From the NCBI GenBank assembly GCA_964404095.1, contig CAYOIN010000006.1:1-43483 (forward strand): DNA of 43,483 nucleotides, read 5' to 3'. The notes under the pieces were generated by a model. The model was not told the DNA's origin, ran no database searches, and was given only the letters and a program-made list of their open reading frames with translations. This stretch comes from CAZLQR01 sp964404095. GTDB taxonomy: Bacteria > Patescibacteriota > Microgenomatia > UBA1406 > GWC2-37-13. A program made the translations under genes and the position numbers. Below are positions 25,894-33,498 of this stretch, in pieces (position 1 is the stretch's first letter; every line of letters starts with the position of its first letter).

Positions 25894-26454
25894 ATGGCCG
25901 GACATTCAAAGTGGAAACAGATAAAACATAAAAAAGCAGCAAACGACAAAGAGCGCGGTAAGATCTTCTCAAAGCTCTCAAAACTGATCACTATTGCGGT
26001 CGTAGAGGGTGGGGGAATGACCGATCCAAACCTCAATCTGAAGCTGAGACTTGCGATCGATAAAGCGCGTGAGTCGAATATGCCAAAGGATAATATCCAG
26101 CGCGCGGTCGAGAAGGGGTCGGGGCCCGATAAGAACAACCTCAAAGAAGTGATCTATGAAGGCTTTGGGCCACAAGGAGTGGCCCTCGTAATCCATGCGA
26201 CGACCGATAACTCAAACAGAACCTTTAATGAGGTGCGCTCGGTGATCGAGCGAGCCGGTGGAAAGCTTGGAACACAAGGGTCGGTTTCCTATCTCTTCCA
26301 GATCAACCACAGTCCTGAGCTTGAGTACGTGCCACTGTTTAATATGGAGATAACCGACCGTGCCGTATCGGACACGATTTTGAGCATTTTGGAGCAGCTC
26401 GAGGAGCTCGACGACGTGCAGCAGGTCTTCACCAATGCGGTATTTCCAGATTAA
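25894..26454 (+). CDS. YebC/PmpR-family protein, shortened
   Basis: A 186-residue protein with the unmistakable YebC N-terminus (MAGHSKWKQIKHKKAANDKE), the helical segment LRLAIDKARESNMPKDNIQR (about 50-69) and GFGPQGVALVIHATTDNSNR (about 90-109). Usual members have about 240 residues; here roughly 55 are missing after the SVSYLF strand, so the last domain is reduced, while the terminal LEELDDVQQVFTN is kept. YebC proteins were described as transcription regulators, and more recent work ties them to ribosomes stalled at proline runs. TATAAT (25880-25885) is 8 bases before the ATG. Confidence 0.92.
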   Translation: MAGHSKWKQIKHKKAANDKERGKIFSKLSKLITIAVVEGGGMTDPNLNLKLRLAIDKARESNMPKDNIQRAVEKGSGPDKNNLKEVIYEGFGPQGVALVIHATTDNSNRTFNEVRSVIERAGGKLGTQGSVSYLFQINHSPELEYVPLFNMEITDRAVSDTILSILEQLEELDDVQQVFTNAVFPD

Positions 26455-26463
26455 TGTTCGTCT

Positions 26464-27300
26464 ATGAAGCAATTCGCCAAAAAAGTAATGGCCGTTCTCA
26501 AGATGCCGTTCATCACAAAACATCTGCTTCGTGTGGAAAAAAGAGTTAGATTCGTATCTGCAAGCCTACTTCTTACCGCCTATCTACTCTTCACAACCTT
26601 CTTCTCCTTTGATTATGTGTGGATATTTATGCCGTTAGGGATTCTCCTCGCATACGGGCTTACCTATCTTGCGATTATCGAGGATATTGAGAAGGTTGAG
26701 TGGGGGACATTGTTCATTATGCCGGTTCTCTTTACGGCGATGTGCTATTCGTTCTACTTCTTATTTCCCGTCCGTTGGCTCACTCGCATACCATTTCTTT
26801 TTATCTATTCTGTTTCGATCTACGCTTTGTTTCTTGCATCAAATATATTTAATGTCGGAGTAGAGAAGAGCCTGAGGCTTTACAAGGCTGCATTCTCAGT
26901 CAATTACTTCTTTCAAACCTTCTTAATTTTCCTGGCATCGAGTATTATTTTTTCACTTCGTGAATACTTTATTGTGAATGCGTTCGGAGCGGGGATCATA
27001 TCGTATCTGCTTGCGCTCCAGCTCTTCTGGACGATCAAGCTTGATCTTCAGCTATCTCGCGAGGTGCAGAACCACGCGCTATTCGTGGCTGTGCTTATGG
27101 CAGAAGCAGCTATCATTGTTTCATTTCTTCCACTCAGAGGCTCGGTGCTTGCACTTATGCTTGCGGCGACCTACTATAGCATCAGCGGTCTCACCAGTGC
27201 GCATCTGGACAACAGACTGTTTAAGGGCGTCATTCGTGAGTATGTAATCGTGCTCATCTTCGTCTGGCTGGCCGCAGGCCTAACGCTTCTTGGTTGGTAA
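26464..27300 (+). CDS. Polytopic membrane protein, unknown function
   Basis: A 278-residue protein with about eight hydrophobic helices after a basic N-terminus of about 30 residues. No transporter or enzyme motif is visible; acidic residues in YLAIIEDIEKVEWG (about 70-83) lie in an interhelical loop. Proteins of this look are frequent in CPR genomes and carry only DUF labels. It follows yebC by 9 bases, with TAATGT 6 bases before its ATG, so it may have its own leaderless start or be read through. Confidence 0.6.
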   Translation: MKQFAKKVMAVLKMPFITKHLLRVEKRVRFVSASLLLTAYLLFTTFFSFDYVWIFMPLGILLAYGLTYLAIIEDIEKVEWGTLFIMPVLFTAMCYSFYFLFPVRWLTRIPFLFIYSVSIYALFLASNIFNVGVEKSLRLYKAAFSVNYFFQTFLIFLASSIIFSLREYFIVNAFGAGIISYLLALQLFWTIKLDLQLSREVQNHALFVAVLMAEAAIIVSFLPLRGSVLALMLAATYYSISGLTSAHLDNRLFKGVIREYVIVLIFVWLAAGLTLLGW

Positions 27301-27329
27301 CGCTCACCAAACAGCGCATTTATCGTTAT

Positions 27330-27383
27330 TTAGCTTCAAACTCCGCATCATAATAATAAATATATTAGCTTCGGTTAGCTTCA
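27330..27383 (+). repeat. TTAGCTTC(A/G) direct repeats
   Basis: TTAGCTTCA at 27330-27338 and 27375-27383, and TTAGCTTCG at 27365-27373, all in the same orientation. Two further copies, as TTAGCCTCA, lie at 27639-27647 and 27786-27794, and a diverged reverse copy near 27748-27756. The iteron-like spread is confined to this gene-free region. Confidence 0.5.
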
Positions 27384-27534
27384 CAAAAAAGATCGACATC
27401 CACAGTGGAGGAGAGGGTAGAGGTAAAGCTCACGGACGTGAATATATCCTATAGCAAATCTTCACGTTCGTATAATTACTATAAGACATTTAATCACAGT
27501 ATACATCTGCAAAATCAAAGCTAGAAATCATTGA

Positions 27535-27558
27535 TTGGACTGTTCTAACAATCCAGAT
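27535..27558. repeat. 24-bp palindrome family, copy 1
   Basis: Left arm TTGGACTGTT and right arm AACAATCCA form an imperfect dyad. The 12-mer ATTGGACTGTTC (27534-27545) recurs at 7184-7195. Confidence 0.5.
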
Positions 27559-27587
27559 TGCAAGTGCTACATGCTTCCGTGTGGAAA

Positions 27588-27617
27588 TGTGGATAACTCT
27601 CTTCGAAATGTGGATAG
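27588..27617 (-). promoter_or_regulatory. Two DnaA-box-like sites
   Basis: TGTGGATAA at 27588-27596 is the exact complement of the canonical DnaA box TTATCCACA, and TGTGGATAG at 27609-27617 differs in one base. They share orientation and are 21 bp apart, two helical turns. A weaker TGTGGAAAT precedes them (27580-27588), and ACATCCACA (27396-27404) matches 7 of 9 on the other strand. Confidence 0.5.
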
Positions 27618-27657
27618 ACTATTGCAAACATTGTGTTATTAGCCTCAGATCTTACTA

Positions 27658-27681
27658 ATTAGACCGTCACTACGCTCTAAA
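27658..27681. repeat. 24-bp palindrome family, copy 2 (diverged)
   Basis: Arms TTAGAC and TCTAAA at the same 24-bp spacing as the other copies, 16 of 24 positions matching copy 3. It starts exactly 19 bp after the start of a TTAGCCTCA repeat (27639). Confidence 0.4.
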
Positions 27682-27804
27682 ACGGTTGTCATATTGTTTT
27701 AATGTTGTAGATTAGGCACGAAAATAATGAAACAGAGCGTCATAACAAGCTAAATTAAGCATGACTTATTCTATCAATGTAGTAATTAGCCTCAAAAACA
27801 GCAA

Positions 27805-27828
27805 TTTAGACTGTTATAGCAGTCTAAA
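27805..27828. repeat. 24-bp palindrome family, copy 3 (near-perfect)
   Basis: TTTAGACTG (27805-27813), six central bases TTATAG, then CAGTCTAAA (27820-27828): perfect 9-bp arms. It also starts exactly 19 bp after the start of a TTAGCCTCA repeat (27786), as copy 2 does. Confidence 0.6.
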
Positions 27829-28052
27829 CAAGTGACATTCCGAAGCAGTGAAGATCATTGGAAGAGCGGAGCTCGAGAAGACCCTAAGGTGCCTTGAAGA
27901 GTGCACAAAAGAACAGAATAAATCAAATATACGGAACAAATGAAAGAAGAATAGAGTGGCCGTTCTCTCTTACCAGAATAGATCTCAAAAATGAGCCATC
28001 GACCAAAGGACGAATTTAGGGAGGAATTACCGCAGGGAAGCAGGGGCATAAG

Positions 28053-28080
28053 ACGTCGTAAATTGTATCTTTTACGACGT
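28053..28080. repeat. Perfect 10-bp-stem hairpin
   Basis: ACGTCGTAAA (28053-28062) and TTTACGACGT (28071-28080) around an 8-base loop. No T-run follows on either strand, so it is not an ordinary terminator; it could be a protein site or a cruciform. Confidence 0.6.
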
Positions 28081-28237
28081 AGATCGTGGCTGTCGGAGGA
28101 GGAGTGTTGAATTTTGATACTTTGCATTTATCATTTTTTATTGTTTAATTTCCGTTTTTATTCAGCGATATCTATGAATTCTTCCCTTTTCCTCCTCCTG
28201 CCGGATCTGTCTGGTTTCATCTGTGGCTAATCCCCTA

Positions 28238-28261
28238 TTTAGACTGCTATAACAATCCAAA
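28238..28261. repeat. 24-bp palindrome family, copy 4
   Basis: TTTAGACTG (28238-28246), CTATAA, then CAATCCAAA (28253-28261). It combines the left arm of copy 3 with the right arm of copy 1. It lies about 90 bp before the -10 of the FemX-like gene. Confidence 0.55.
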
Positions 28262-28362
28262 GCCATCTATACCCTATTTCTGTATGATTTTTTCCAGTAG
28301 AGTGGTGGGTTGAGCCGTCGTAGTAGAAGGATTCTTCGGAAAATAGACGCTATACTATCCTT

Positions 28363-29388
28363 ATGGATATAGACGTGCGTAGTGTCGATCAAGAATCGGT
28401 CTGGGAAGCGTTCATTGCCACCCATCAAGATGCTAATTTTCTTCAGTCGTGGGGGTGGGGTGAGTTTCAGAAGCGAATTGGTAAAACGATCGAGCGGATC
28501 GGTCTCTATTCAGGAGCAGAACTGAAAGGCGTCGCGCTTGCTGTGGTTGAGCGTGCAAAGCGTGGGACATACCTTACTGTTGCAGGTGGGCCGATCCTTG
28601 ACTGGAGCGATCATGATGTTGTGCAGAGCTGTTTTCAAGCCATTCGAGAGCGAGCCACACAGAATGGTGCCAGCTTTGTCCGCGTCCGACCACAACTTAT
28701 TGAGAACGAAATCTCCAGATCGCTGTTTCGACGATTAGGATTTCACGATGCGCCAATGCATCTCACCGCTGATCTCACCTCTCAGCTCGACCTCAAACTC
28801 ACTGAGCAGGAGCTGATGGATGGCATGCGTAAGACCACGAGGTATGAGATTCGGAAAGCAGAGAAGGCGGGAGTACGAATAACAACGTCGGTTAATGTGA
28901 ATGACATCGATGAGTTTTACGATCTTCAGGTACAGACGTCACAGCGCCAGAAGTTTGTCCCGTTCTCTCGATCATTTCTGAAGGAGCAGTTCTCGGTCTT
29001 TGCCGCATCTGGAAATGCTCTCCTCTACCGCGCGTATCTTGGAGATCAGCTCCTTGCGGCGGCGTTTATTATTTTTTATCGCAACGAAGCAACTTATCAC
29101 TATGGTGCGAGTACCGAGGCAGGAAGACGCACCCCTGGCGCATATCTCCTCCAGTGGGAGGCTATCAAGGAGGCAAAGCGGCGAGGCTGCAGTCGCTATA
29201 ATTTTTGGGGTGTTACCAAACCAGATCAAACAAGCCATCGATTCTTTGGTGTATCGGTCTTTAAGCGCGGTTTTGGAGGTCATGATGTGGCATACGTACC
29301 TGCACAGGACCTTGTTCTCAATCCGGTCGCATACGCGCTGAATTACTCGGTTGAGTTCCTCCGAAAAAAACTTCGAAGGCTTGGTTAA
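28363..29388 (+). CDS. FemX/FemAB-like peptidoglycan bridge aminoacyltransferase
   Basis: A 341-residue protein with a double GNAT fold. Family features: FLQSWGWGEFQKRIG near 27-41, TTRYEIRKAEKAGVRI near 157-172, QRQKFVPFSRSFLKEQF near 194-210, and the C-terminal block YHYGASTEAGRRTPGAYLLQ with YNFWGV. Such enzymes add amino acids from aminoacyl-tRNA to the lipid II stem peptide. No coiled-coil insertion of the FemA type is seen, fitting FemX-like single-residue addition. TATACT (28351-28356) is 6 bases before the ATG. Its stop and that of the convergent DegT gene share the palindrome TTAA. Confidence 0.85.
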   Translation: MDIDVRSVDQESVWEAFIATHQDANFLQSWGWGEFQKRIGKTIERIGLYSGAELKGVALAVVERAKRGTYLTVAGGPILDWSDHDVVQSCFQAIRERATQNGASFVRVRPQLIENEISRSLFRRLGFHDAPMHLTADLTSQLDLKLTEQELMDGMRKTTRYEIRKAEKAGVRITTSVNVNDIDEFYDLQVQTSQRQKFVPFSRSFLKEQFSVFAASGNALLYRAYLGDQLLAAAFIIFYRNEATYHYGASTEAGRRTPGAYLLQWEAIKEAKRRGCSRYNFWGVTKPDQTSHRFFGVSVFKRGFGGHDVAYVPAQDLVLNPVAYALNYSVEFLRKKLRRLG

Positions 29389-30566
29389 GGGTGGTGATGA
29401 AAGATATGAAGCTCTACCTGTTTGAGTACGGTCTGGAGATCGTGTTCTGAAACTGCTGTAGTCGGGAGATTGACAATCTCGTTTGCGACCCGTTGTGCTA
29501 TCGGGCACTCACCTTCTGGAGACTGAAGCGTGTGGTACCAGCGGCTGAGGAAGATCTGCTTCGATCGCGTGCTGCGCATCAGTGTCTCCCGCTCCTGCAC
29601 AAGTACTGGATATCGACACAGCGGTTGTACAACTTCCACGCTGTGAAAAACGTCGTTATACTGCGCAACCACCTGTGTTCGTTTTGCCGACACCGACTCA
29701 AACTGCTTGAGCTGTTCGTTGAGAAGGATTGCAAATGCGTTCGGGTAAGCTGCAGCCATCTTTTCATCGAAGATTCCACGTTTCTCTCGTTCGGTGAGCT
29801 CCTTTGGAAAGAACCGGATCGAGTTGAGAATCCAATGAACACCGCGCCCAATCTTCGCGGTATTGTAGGTTGATCGAATAAAGACAGAGACCGGCTTATA
29901 CAGAAGACAGCGTAGCACGAACCCGGTCTGTGGCCGAAGGAGTCGTTTTTCGATGTTCTTCAGCCGTTCCTGGAGCTTTGTATCGTTGGTTAGTAAAGCG
30001 CCTCCAAAAACCGATGAGATCGCCTTGGATCGCCCAAAGGAGAGCAGCTTCATCGATGTTGAGTCGTCTGCGGAAAACACCTCCGGATCGAATCCGTGTG
30101 CGAGATCTTCGATCACCGCAATTTTCTTCGCATGGGCAAGGGTAAGCACCTCTTCTCGATACCGAGGGGTGATGCCGAAGGTGTGCTGAAGAATGATTGC
30201 CTTCGTTTGATTGCTGAGTCGTTCTTTCACGCTTTTAAACTCTGCCGAGTAGGTCTCATCTTCTATATCGACAAAGACAGGCTTCAACCCAAGAGCTGTG
30301 ATGGGAATAACTACCGCTTCACAGGTAAAGCCAAGTACAAGTACTTCGGAGCCATCTTTGAGTTGGAGCGCCTGAAGAGCTTTGTACAGTGCGCCACGCG
30401 CAGAAAGAAAGAAGTATGGCTCATGGCCGGGAAAGAATCGTTTCAGCTTGGTCTTCGCAAGTACCGAGTACTTACCTTTCATCCACCTCCACGGCTGGAC
30501 CAGGATCGAAAGCGCAACCATTGCGTCATGTGCGTTTTCGTTTGGGGCTAGATCAAGCGAAATCAT
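29385..30566 (-). CDS. DegT/DnrJ/EryC1/StrS-type PLP aminotransferase
   Basis: A 393-residue fold-type I PLP enzyme. FFLSARGALYKALQAL and VLVLGFTCEAVVIPI (about 52-90) form the phosphate and cofactor site, PVFVDIEDETYSAE (about 100-113) matches the DegT pattern, VIEDLAHGFDPE (about 153-164) carries the ring-binding Asp, and the Schiff-base Lys is in SFGRSKAISSVFGGALL (about 177-193). Such enzymes make amino-sugar nucleotides. It is the last gene of an operon with the MurF-like ligase (10 bp upstream) and a hydrolase, and probably serves the envelope. A TATAAT also lies 9 bases before its ATG, so an internal promoter is possible. Confidence 0.8.
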   Translation of the reverse strand: MISLDLAPNENAHDAMVALSILVQPWRWMKGKYSVLAKTKLKRFFPGHEPYFFLSARGALYKALQALQLKDGSEVLVLGFTCEAVVIPITALGLKPVFVDIEDETYSAEFKSVKERLSNQTKAIILQHTFGITPRYREEVLTLAHAKKIAVIEDLAHGFDPEVFSADDSTSMKLLSFGRSKAISSVFGGALLTNDTKLQERLKNIEKRLLRPQTGFVLRCLLYKPVSVFIRSTYNTAKIGRGVHWILNSIRFFPKELTEREKRGIFDEKMAAAYPNAFAILLNEQLKQFESVSAKRTQVVAQYNDVFHSVEVVQPLCRYPVLVQERETLMRSTRSKQIFLSRWYHTLQSPEGECPIAQRVANEIVNLPTTAVSEHDLQTVLKQVELHIFHHHP

Positions 30567-30576
30567 AGCGATTTCA

Positions 30577-32007
30577 TTATAGCAGAATGAGTGTCTTTAC
30601 CACGAGCGGGCTAAACTTCCCTTCAAGGAGAATGAGACTTGATCTTGTATGATATGGTCGGATCTTCGCCAAAATCTCGGCTTCTGAGCCGCAAACCTGT
30701 ACCTGGTCAGTTGTATCATATTTCTTGAACAAAGAATCGGTAGTGAATAGCTGTATCGGTCTATTTGCAATAGTGTTTATGATCTGTTTGTAGGATGTTT
30801 CCTTCTCTTTCCCGAGCTCGATGATTCCTTTACTCACGATGATGTTTTTTCGATAGGCCATGTCTCCGATGGTCGCAATTGCGGCAAGAAACCCATGGAG
30901 TGATGAGTTCCCGGTGTCATTCAGGACGAATGACTCACCTGGCCCTTGGTGGGCGCTCAGCTTTCCGGGGATCTGCCGAAGTTTTTTGAGGGCAGCTACA
31001 ACCTCAGCCCTGGTCATTCCGTGATCGAGGCAGAATGCTATGCAGGGGAGCAAATTCTCGATATTATGCACTCCTACGAGTGGCGTAACGATTCGAAAGC
31101 TGTGGTTGCGATAGGTAATTTTTGCGGTCAGGCGATCCTGCGGATCGACTCGTAGCTCCGAAGCCGAGATATCGGCCTCCTTTGTGGTTGTGGAAAACGA
31201 GGTAACCGATGCGTTCGTTCGCTTTGCGGTGTGGGCGAAGGAGTAGATGTCGCGGTTGATATATGCGGTTCCGTTCGAAGGCAGCATCTCCAGGATTTCG
31301 CCCTCTGCTTCGATCAGATTTTCGCGGGATCCATAGAGACTGAGGTGTTGATTACCAAATGCGGTAATAATTGCATGGGTGGGAGAGAATACCTGTGCAG
31401 CGGCGCGCACCTCTCCCCTCCTATACGCCCCGACTTCCCCAATGAAAAACTGTGTTTCGGCAGTAATGTTCTTCAGAATCGACTGTGCAACTCCAACATC
31501 GGTATTTTTATTCGCGTCGGTCTTCGCTACGTGATACTTCGTCGAAAGCATCTGGTAAAGGAACTCCTTCGTCGATGTCTTGCCATAACTTCCGGAGATA
31601 CCTATCGTAACGATCGGTGTGTGTGAATGTAACTTTTTCATTGCTTGCTTGATGGTTCGCCTACGCATTGCATATGCAACTGGCTTCGTGAGGACTACTC
31701 CAGCCGCGACACACAACCAAGCAAGCACAGGAGAAATTAGCAGACTAACGATGACTATGCCAACGCTATACCATAGTTCCATTCGGAGCGTCAGAACAAT
31801 CCAAAGCATAAAATTTGAGAGCAAAATTATAAGGAAATTGCGCAGCGTCTTTGCGGGAAGTCGAGGCCAGCGAAGATAGAGAATGGCAAGCGGTCCTTCT
31901 TCTAGGAGCGTTGATCGAAATCGATCGAACCGATATTCCTTAATCTGAAAGAGATAGCAGAGATCAATGATCTTGATGAGTGTGATGCTGATTATAAGGT
32001 AGATCAT
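30577..32007 (-). CDS. Membrane-anchored MurF-like ligase
   Basis: A 476-residue Mur-ligase-family protein. In place of the usual UDP-substrate-binding domain, residues 1-110 hold three or four hydrophobic helices. The ATP-binding domain follows: TIGISGSYGKTSTKEFL (about 135-151, P-loop with G-K-T-S/T), KNTDVGVAQSIL and FIGEVGAYRRGEV, and AFGNQHLSLYGSRENL. The C-terminal ligase domain has SFVLNDTGNSSLHGFLAAI where MurF has its D-x-Y-N-A-N-P block. It should form an amide bond on a membrane-bound or lipid-linked precursor. ATGA overlap with the hydrolase upstream shows translational coupling. Confidence 0.8.
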   Translation of the reverse strand: MIYLIISITLIKIIDLCYLFQIKEYRFDRFRSTLLEEGPLAILYLRWPRLPAKTLRNFLIILLSNFMLWIVLTLRMELWYSVGIVIVSLLISPVLAWLCVAAGVVLTKPVAYAMRRRTIKQAMKKLHSHTPIVTIGISGSYGKTSTKEFLYQMLSTKYHVAKTDANKNTDVGVAQSILKNITAETQFFIGEVGAYRRGEVRAAAQVFSPTHAIITAFGNQHLSLYGSRENLIEAEGEILEMLPSNGTAYINRDIYSFAHTAKRTNASVTSFSTTTKEADISASELRVDPQDRLTAKITYRNHSFRIVTPLVGVHNIENLLPCIAFCLDHGMTRAEVVAALKKLRQIPGKLSAHQGPGESFVLNDTGNSSLHGFLAAIATIGDMAYRKNIIVSKGIIELGKEKETSYKQIINTIANRPIQLFTTDSLFKKYDTTDQVQVCGSEAEILAKIRPYHTRSSLILLEGKFSPLVVKTLILL

Positions 32008-32723
32008 AGATATTTCTGCATTTCGTGTGCAACCGATTCAGGATCGCGTAATGGTAACCCATGTCGTGCGTTTGGAATGATAGCAAGCGTAGATTGTTTG
32101 ATGGTTTGGTGGAGTTCGTTCGCCCAAGCAACAGGAGTAACGGTGTCCCCTGCTCCCCAGATAATGTGAGTAGGGACCGAGATCTGTGGAGCGTATTCTG
32201 AGACATCCTGCTGCATGATTTTTTTGAAGTTCGTCTCAAGATGGGGTTGTTTTGCGATGTCTGAGTTTGGGAAGAAGATCCGATAGAGCCAGATTCGCAG
32301 ATGTTTCTGTCGAAACAGTACACCCTTCAGAAAAAGCGGTATCTGCACGGTCTTGTTCGGTCGTTTGAGGGCGCTGTTGCACAAAAATAAGTGCTGTATG
32401 AGTTTCGGTCTGCGTGTAGCGAGTACAATGCCGAGGCTACCTCCAAATGAATGTCCGAAGTACGAAGTTTTTTTAATCTTCAGTTCGTCCATGAGACCAG
32501 ACAGTACCTGCACATACTCCTCTACCCCCCAGTCAGGTTCAGGATTCTCACTCGATCCAAATCCAGGAAGGTCGACCAGAATCACGCGATGCGTGAGCGC
32601 GAGAAGATTGCCAAGCCCGCGAAGACTCTCGATCGAGCCTCCCCAGCCATGGACGAGCAGGATCGGGCTACCGGCTCCAAGAATATCGTAGTGAAGCTGT
32701 TTACCGTGAATACGGGCGAACAT
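32004..32723 (-). CDS. Alpha/beta hydrolase
   Basis: A 239-residue hydrolase of the MhpC/BioH-like type. The oxyanion-hole segment ILLVHGWGGS lies at about 20-29, VDLPGFGSSENP at about 50-61, the nucleophile elbow FGHSFGGSLG at about 90-99, the acid in HIIWGAGDTVTPV and the catalytic His in NARHGLPLRDPE near the end, so the triad is complete. Substrate is unknown (an ester or amide). It is the first gene of the operon hydrolase - MurF-like - DegT. TATAAT (plus-strand 32730-32735) lies 6 bases before the ATG on the minus strand. Confidence 0.85.
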   Translation of the reverse strand: MFARIHGKQLHYDILGAGSPILLVHGWGGSIESLRGLGNLLALTHRVILVDLPGFGSSENPEPDWGVEEYVQVLSGLMDELKIKKTSYFGHSFGGSLGIVLATRRPKLIQHLFLCNSALKRPNKTVQIPLFLKGVLFRQKHLRIWLYRIFFPNSDIAKQPHLETNFKKIMQQDVSEYAPQISVPTHIIWGAGDTVTPVAWANELHQTIKQSTLAIIPNARHGLPLRDPESVAHEMQKYL

Positions 32724-32786
32724 AGGTATATTATATCCTACTCACGGCTACCGCTTATGGGGAGTTCGTCGACCTGATGATCGTGA

Positions 32787-33455
32787 TTACTTTGCGGTCA
32801 GGGCTGCGGTGAGTGCGTTTTTGAACTCGGCAAGCGTGCTGTACTCGAGTTTTTTACCGTTGAGGTAGAAGGTCGGCGTTGCGTTTACCTTGACCTGATT
32901 GCCAAGAATGAGATCTCCGTCGACTCGTTTCTGCACCTCGGTGCTTTTCACATCGCTGCGATACTGTGCGAGATCGAGCTTCAGTTCCTTTGCGTACGAC
33001 TCGAAGATGGGGGTTGGATTCGACTCATTTTCCCAGATACGCTGATTGTCGAAGAGGAGATTCCCCATCTCAAAAAACTTGCCTTGCTTCCCCGCCGCCT
33101 CTGCTGCATATGCTGACGCTCGAGCATTTTTATGAATGTTCTCGAGGGGGAAATGCTTGTAAACAAAGGCAATATTCGAAGCCACCTTGGCATCTGCGGA
33201 CCCTGACGCTTCGTAGGTTTTGAGGAGCTGATGGAAATTGCCGCAGGCTGGGCACTGGAAGTCCGAGAACTCAACTAACACATTCTTTTTCCCTATCCCC
33301 CACTTTACATGATCGGAGGGGAGGACTTTTTGCAGTTGTGTATAAGTCTGTGTATCGGTCGCCCCACTGGGGTTTGAGGCAACATATACGATGAGGAGGA
33401 ATGCAAAGATGATAACGACCGAAACCGTTGTGAGAAAGACATTATTTTTCGACAT
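32787..33455 (-). CDS. DsbA-family thiol oxidoreductase, membrane-anchored
   Basis: A 222-residue protein with one N-terminal helix (VSVVIIFAFLLIVYVAS, about 12-28) and an exported thioredoxin fold of the DsbA/BdbD type. The active site is EFSDFQCPACGNFHQL (about 62-77) with redox cysteines C-P-A-C, and the cis-Pro loop is VNATPTFYLNGKKL (about 190-203). It makes or shuffles disulfides in exported proteins, several of which in this window carry paired cysteines. TATCAT (plus-strand 33464-33469) lies 8 bases before the ATG on the minus strand. Confidence 0.88.
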   Translation of the reverse strand: MSKNNVFLTTVSVVIIFAFLLIVYVASNPSGATDTQTYTQLQKVLPSDHVKWGIGKKNVLVEFSDFQCPACGNFHQLLKTYEASGSADAKVASNIAFVYKHFPLENIHKNARASAYAAEAAGKQGKFFEMGNLLFDNQRIWENESNPTPIFESYAKELKLDLAQYRSDVKSTEVQKRVDGDLILGNQVKVNATPTFYLNGKKLEYSTLAEFKNALTAALTAK

Positions 33456-33463
33456 AGAGTTAC

Positions 33464-33493
33464 ATGATACAATTAGCCAAAACCATTTGCAAT
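33464..33493. promoter_or_regulatory. Divergent promoter region with a TTTGCAAT half-site
   Basis: The minus-strand -10 TATCAT (33464-33469) and plus-strand TACAAT (33468-33473) overlap by 2 bp. TTTGCAAT at 33486-33493, near the expected plus-strand start site, equals one half of the perfect operator at 35636-35654. The left half is poorly conserved, so control by the same Fur-family regulator is only possible. Confidence 0.35.
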
Positions 33494-33498
33494 CGCCT

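Larger units (their letters stand above)
27301..28362. other. Repeat-rich gene-free region; candidate origin or regulatory hub
   Basis: The longest stretch without a gene in the window (1,062 bp), striking where most gaps are under 60 bp. It holds two close DnaA-box matches, four copies of a 24-bp palindrome family, five TTAGCYTCR repeats, a perfect 10-bp-stem hairpin and AT-rich runs (27340-27370, 28125-28180). No open frame has protein-like composition. These are ingredients of a bacterial oriC. Against that, the long plus-strand gene run to its left points toward it, the reverse of what is usual at an origin. The promoter of the FemX-like gene is at its right end. Confidence 0.45.

Noticed and set aside
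28011..28055. GGGAAGCAG context as a possible SRP RNA tip
   Set aside because: The conserved GGAA-loop stem and symmetric internal loop of SRP RNA do not form.
27855..28127. 90-codon minus-strand frame in the gene-free region
   Set aside because: Ser/Arg/Leu-rich, no -10 near the start, and it spans the perfect hairpin.
27301..28362. CRISPR array
   Set aside because: The repeats are palindromic or very short, unevenly spaced, and lack regular spacers or cas genes.
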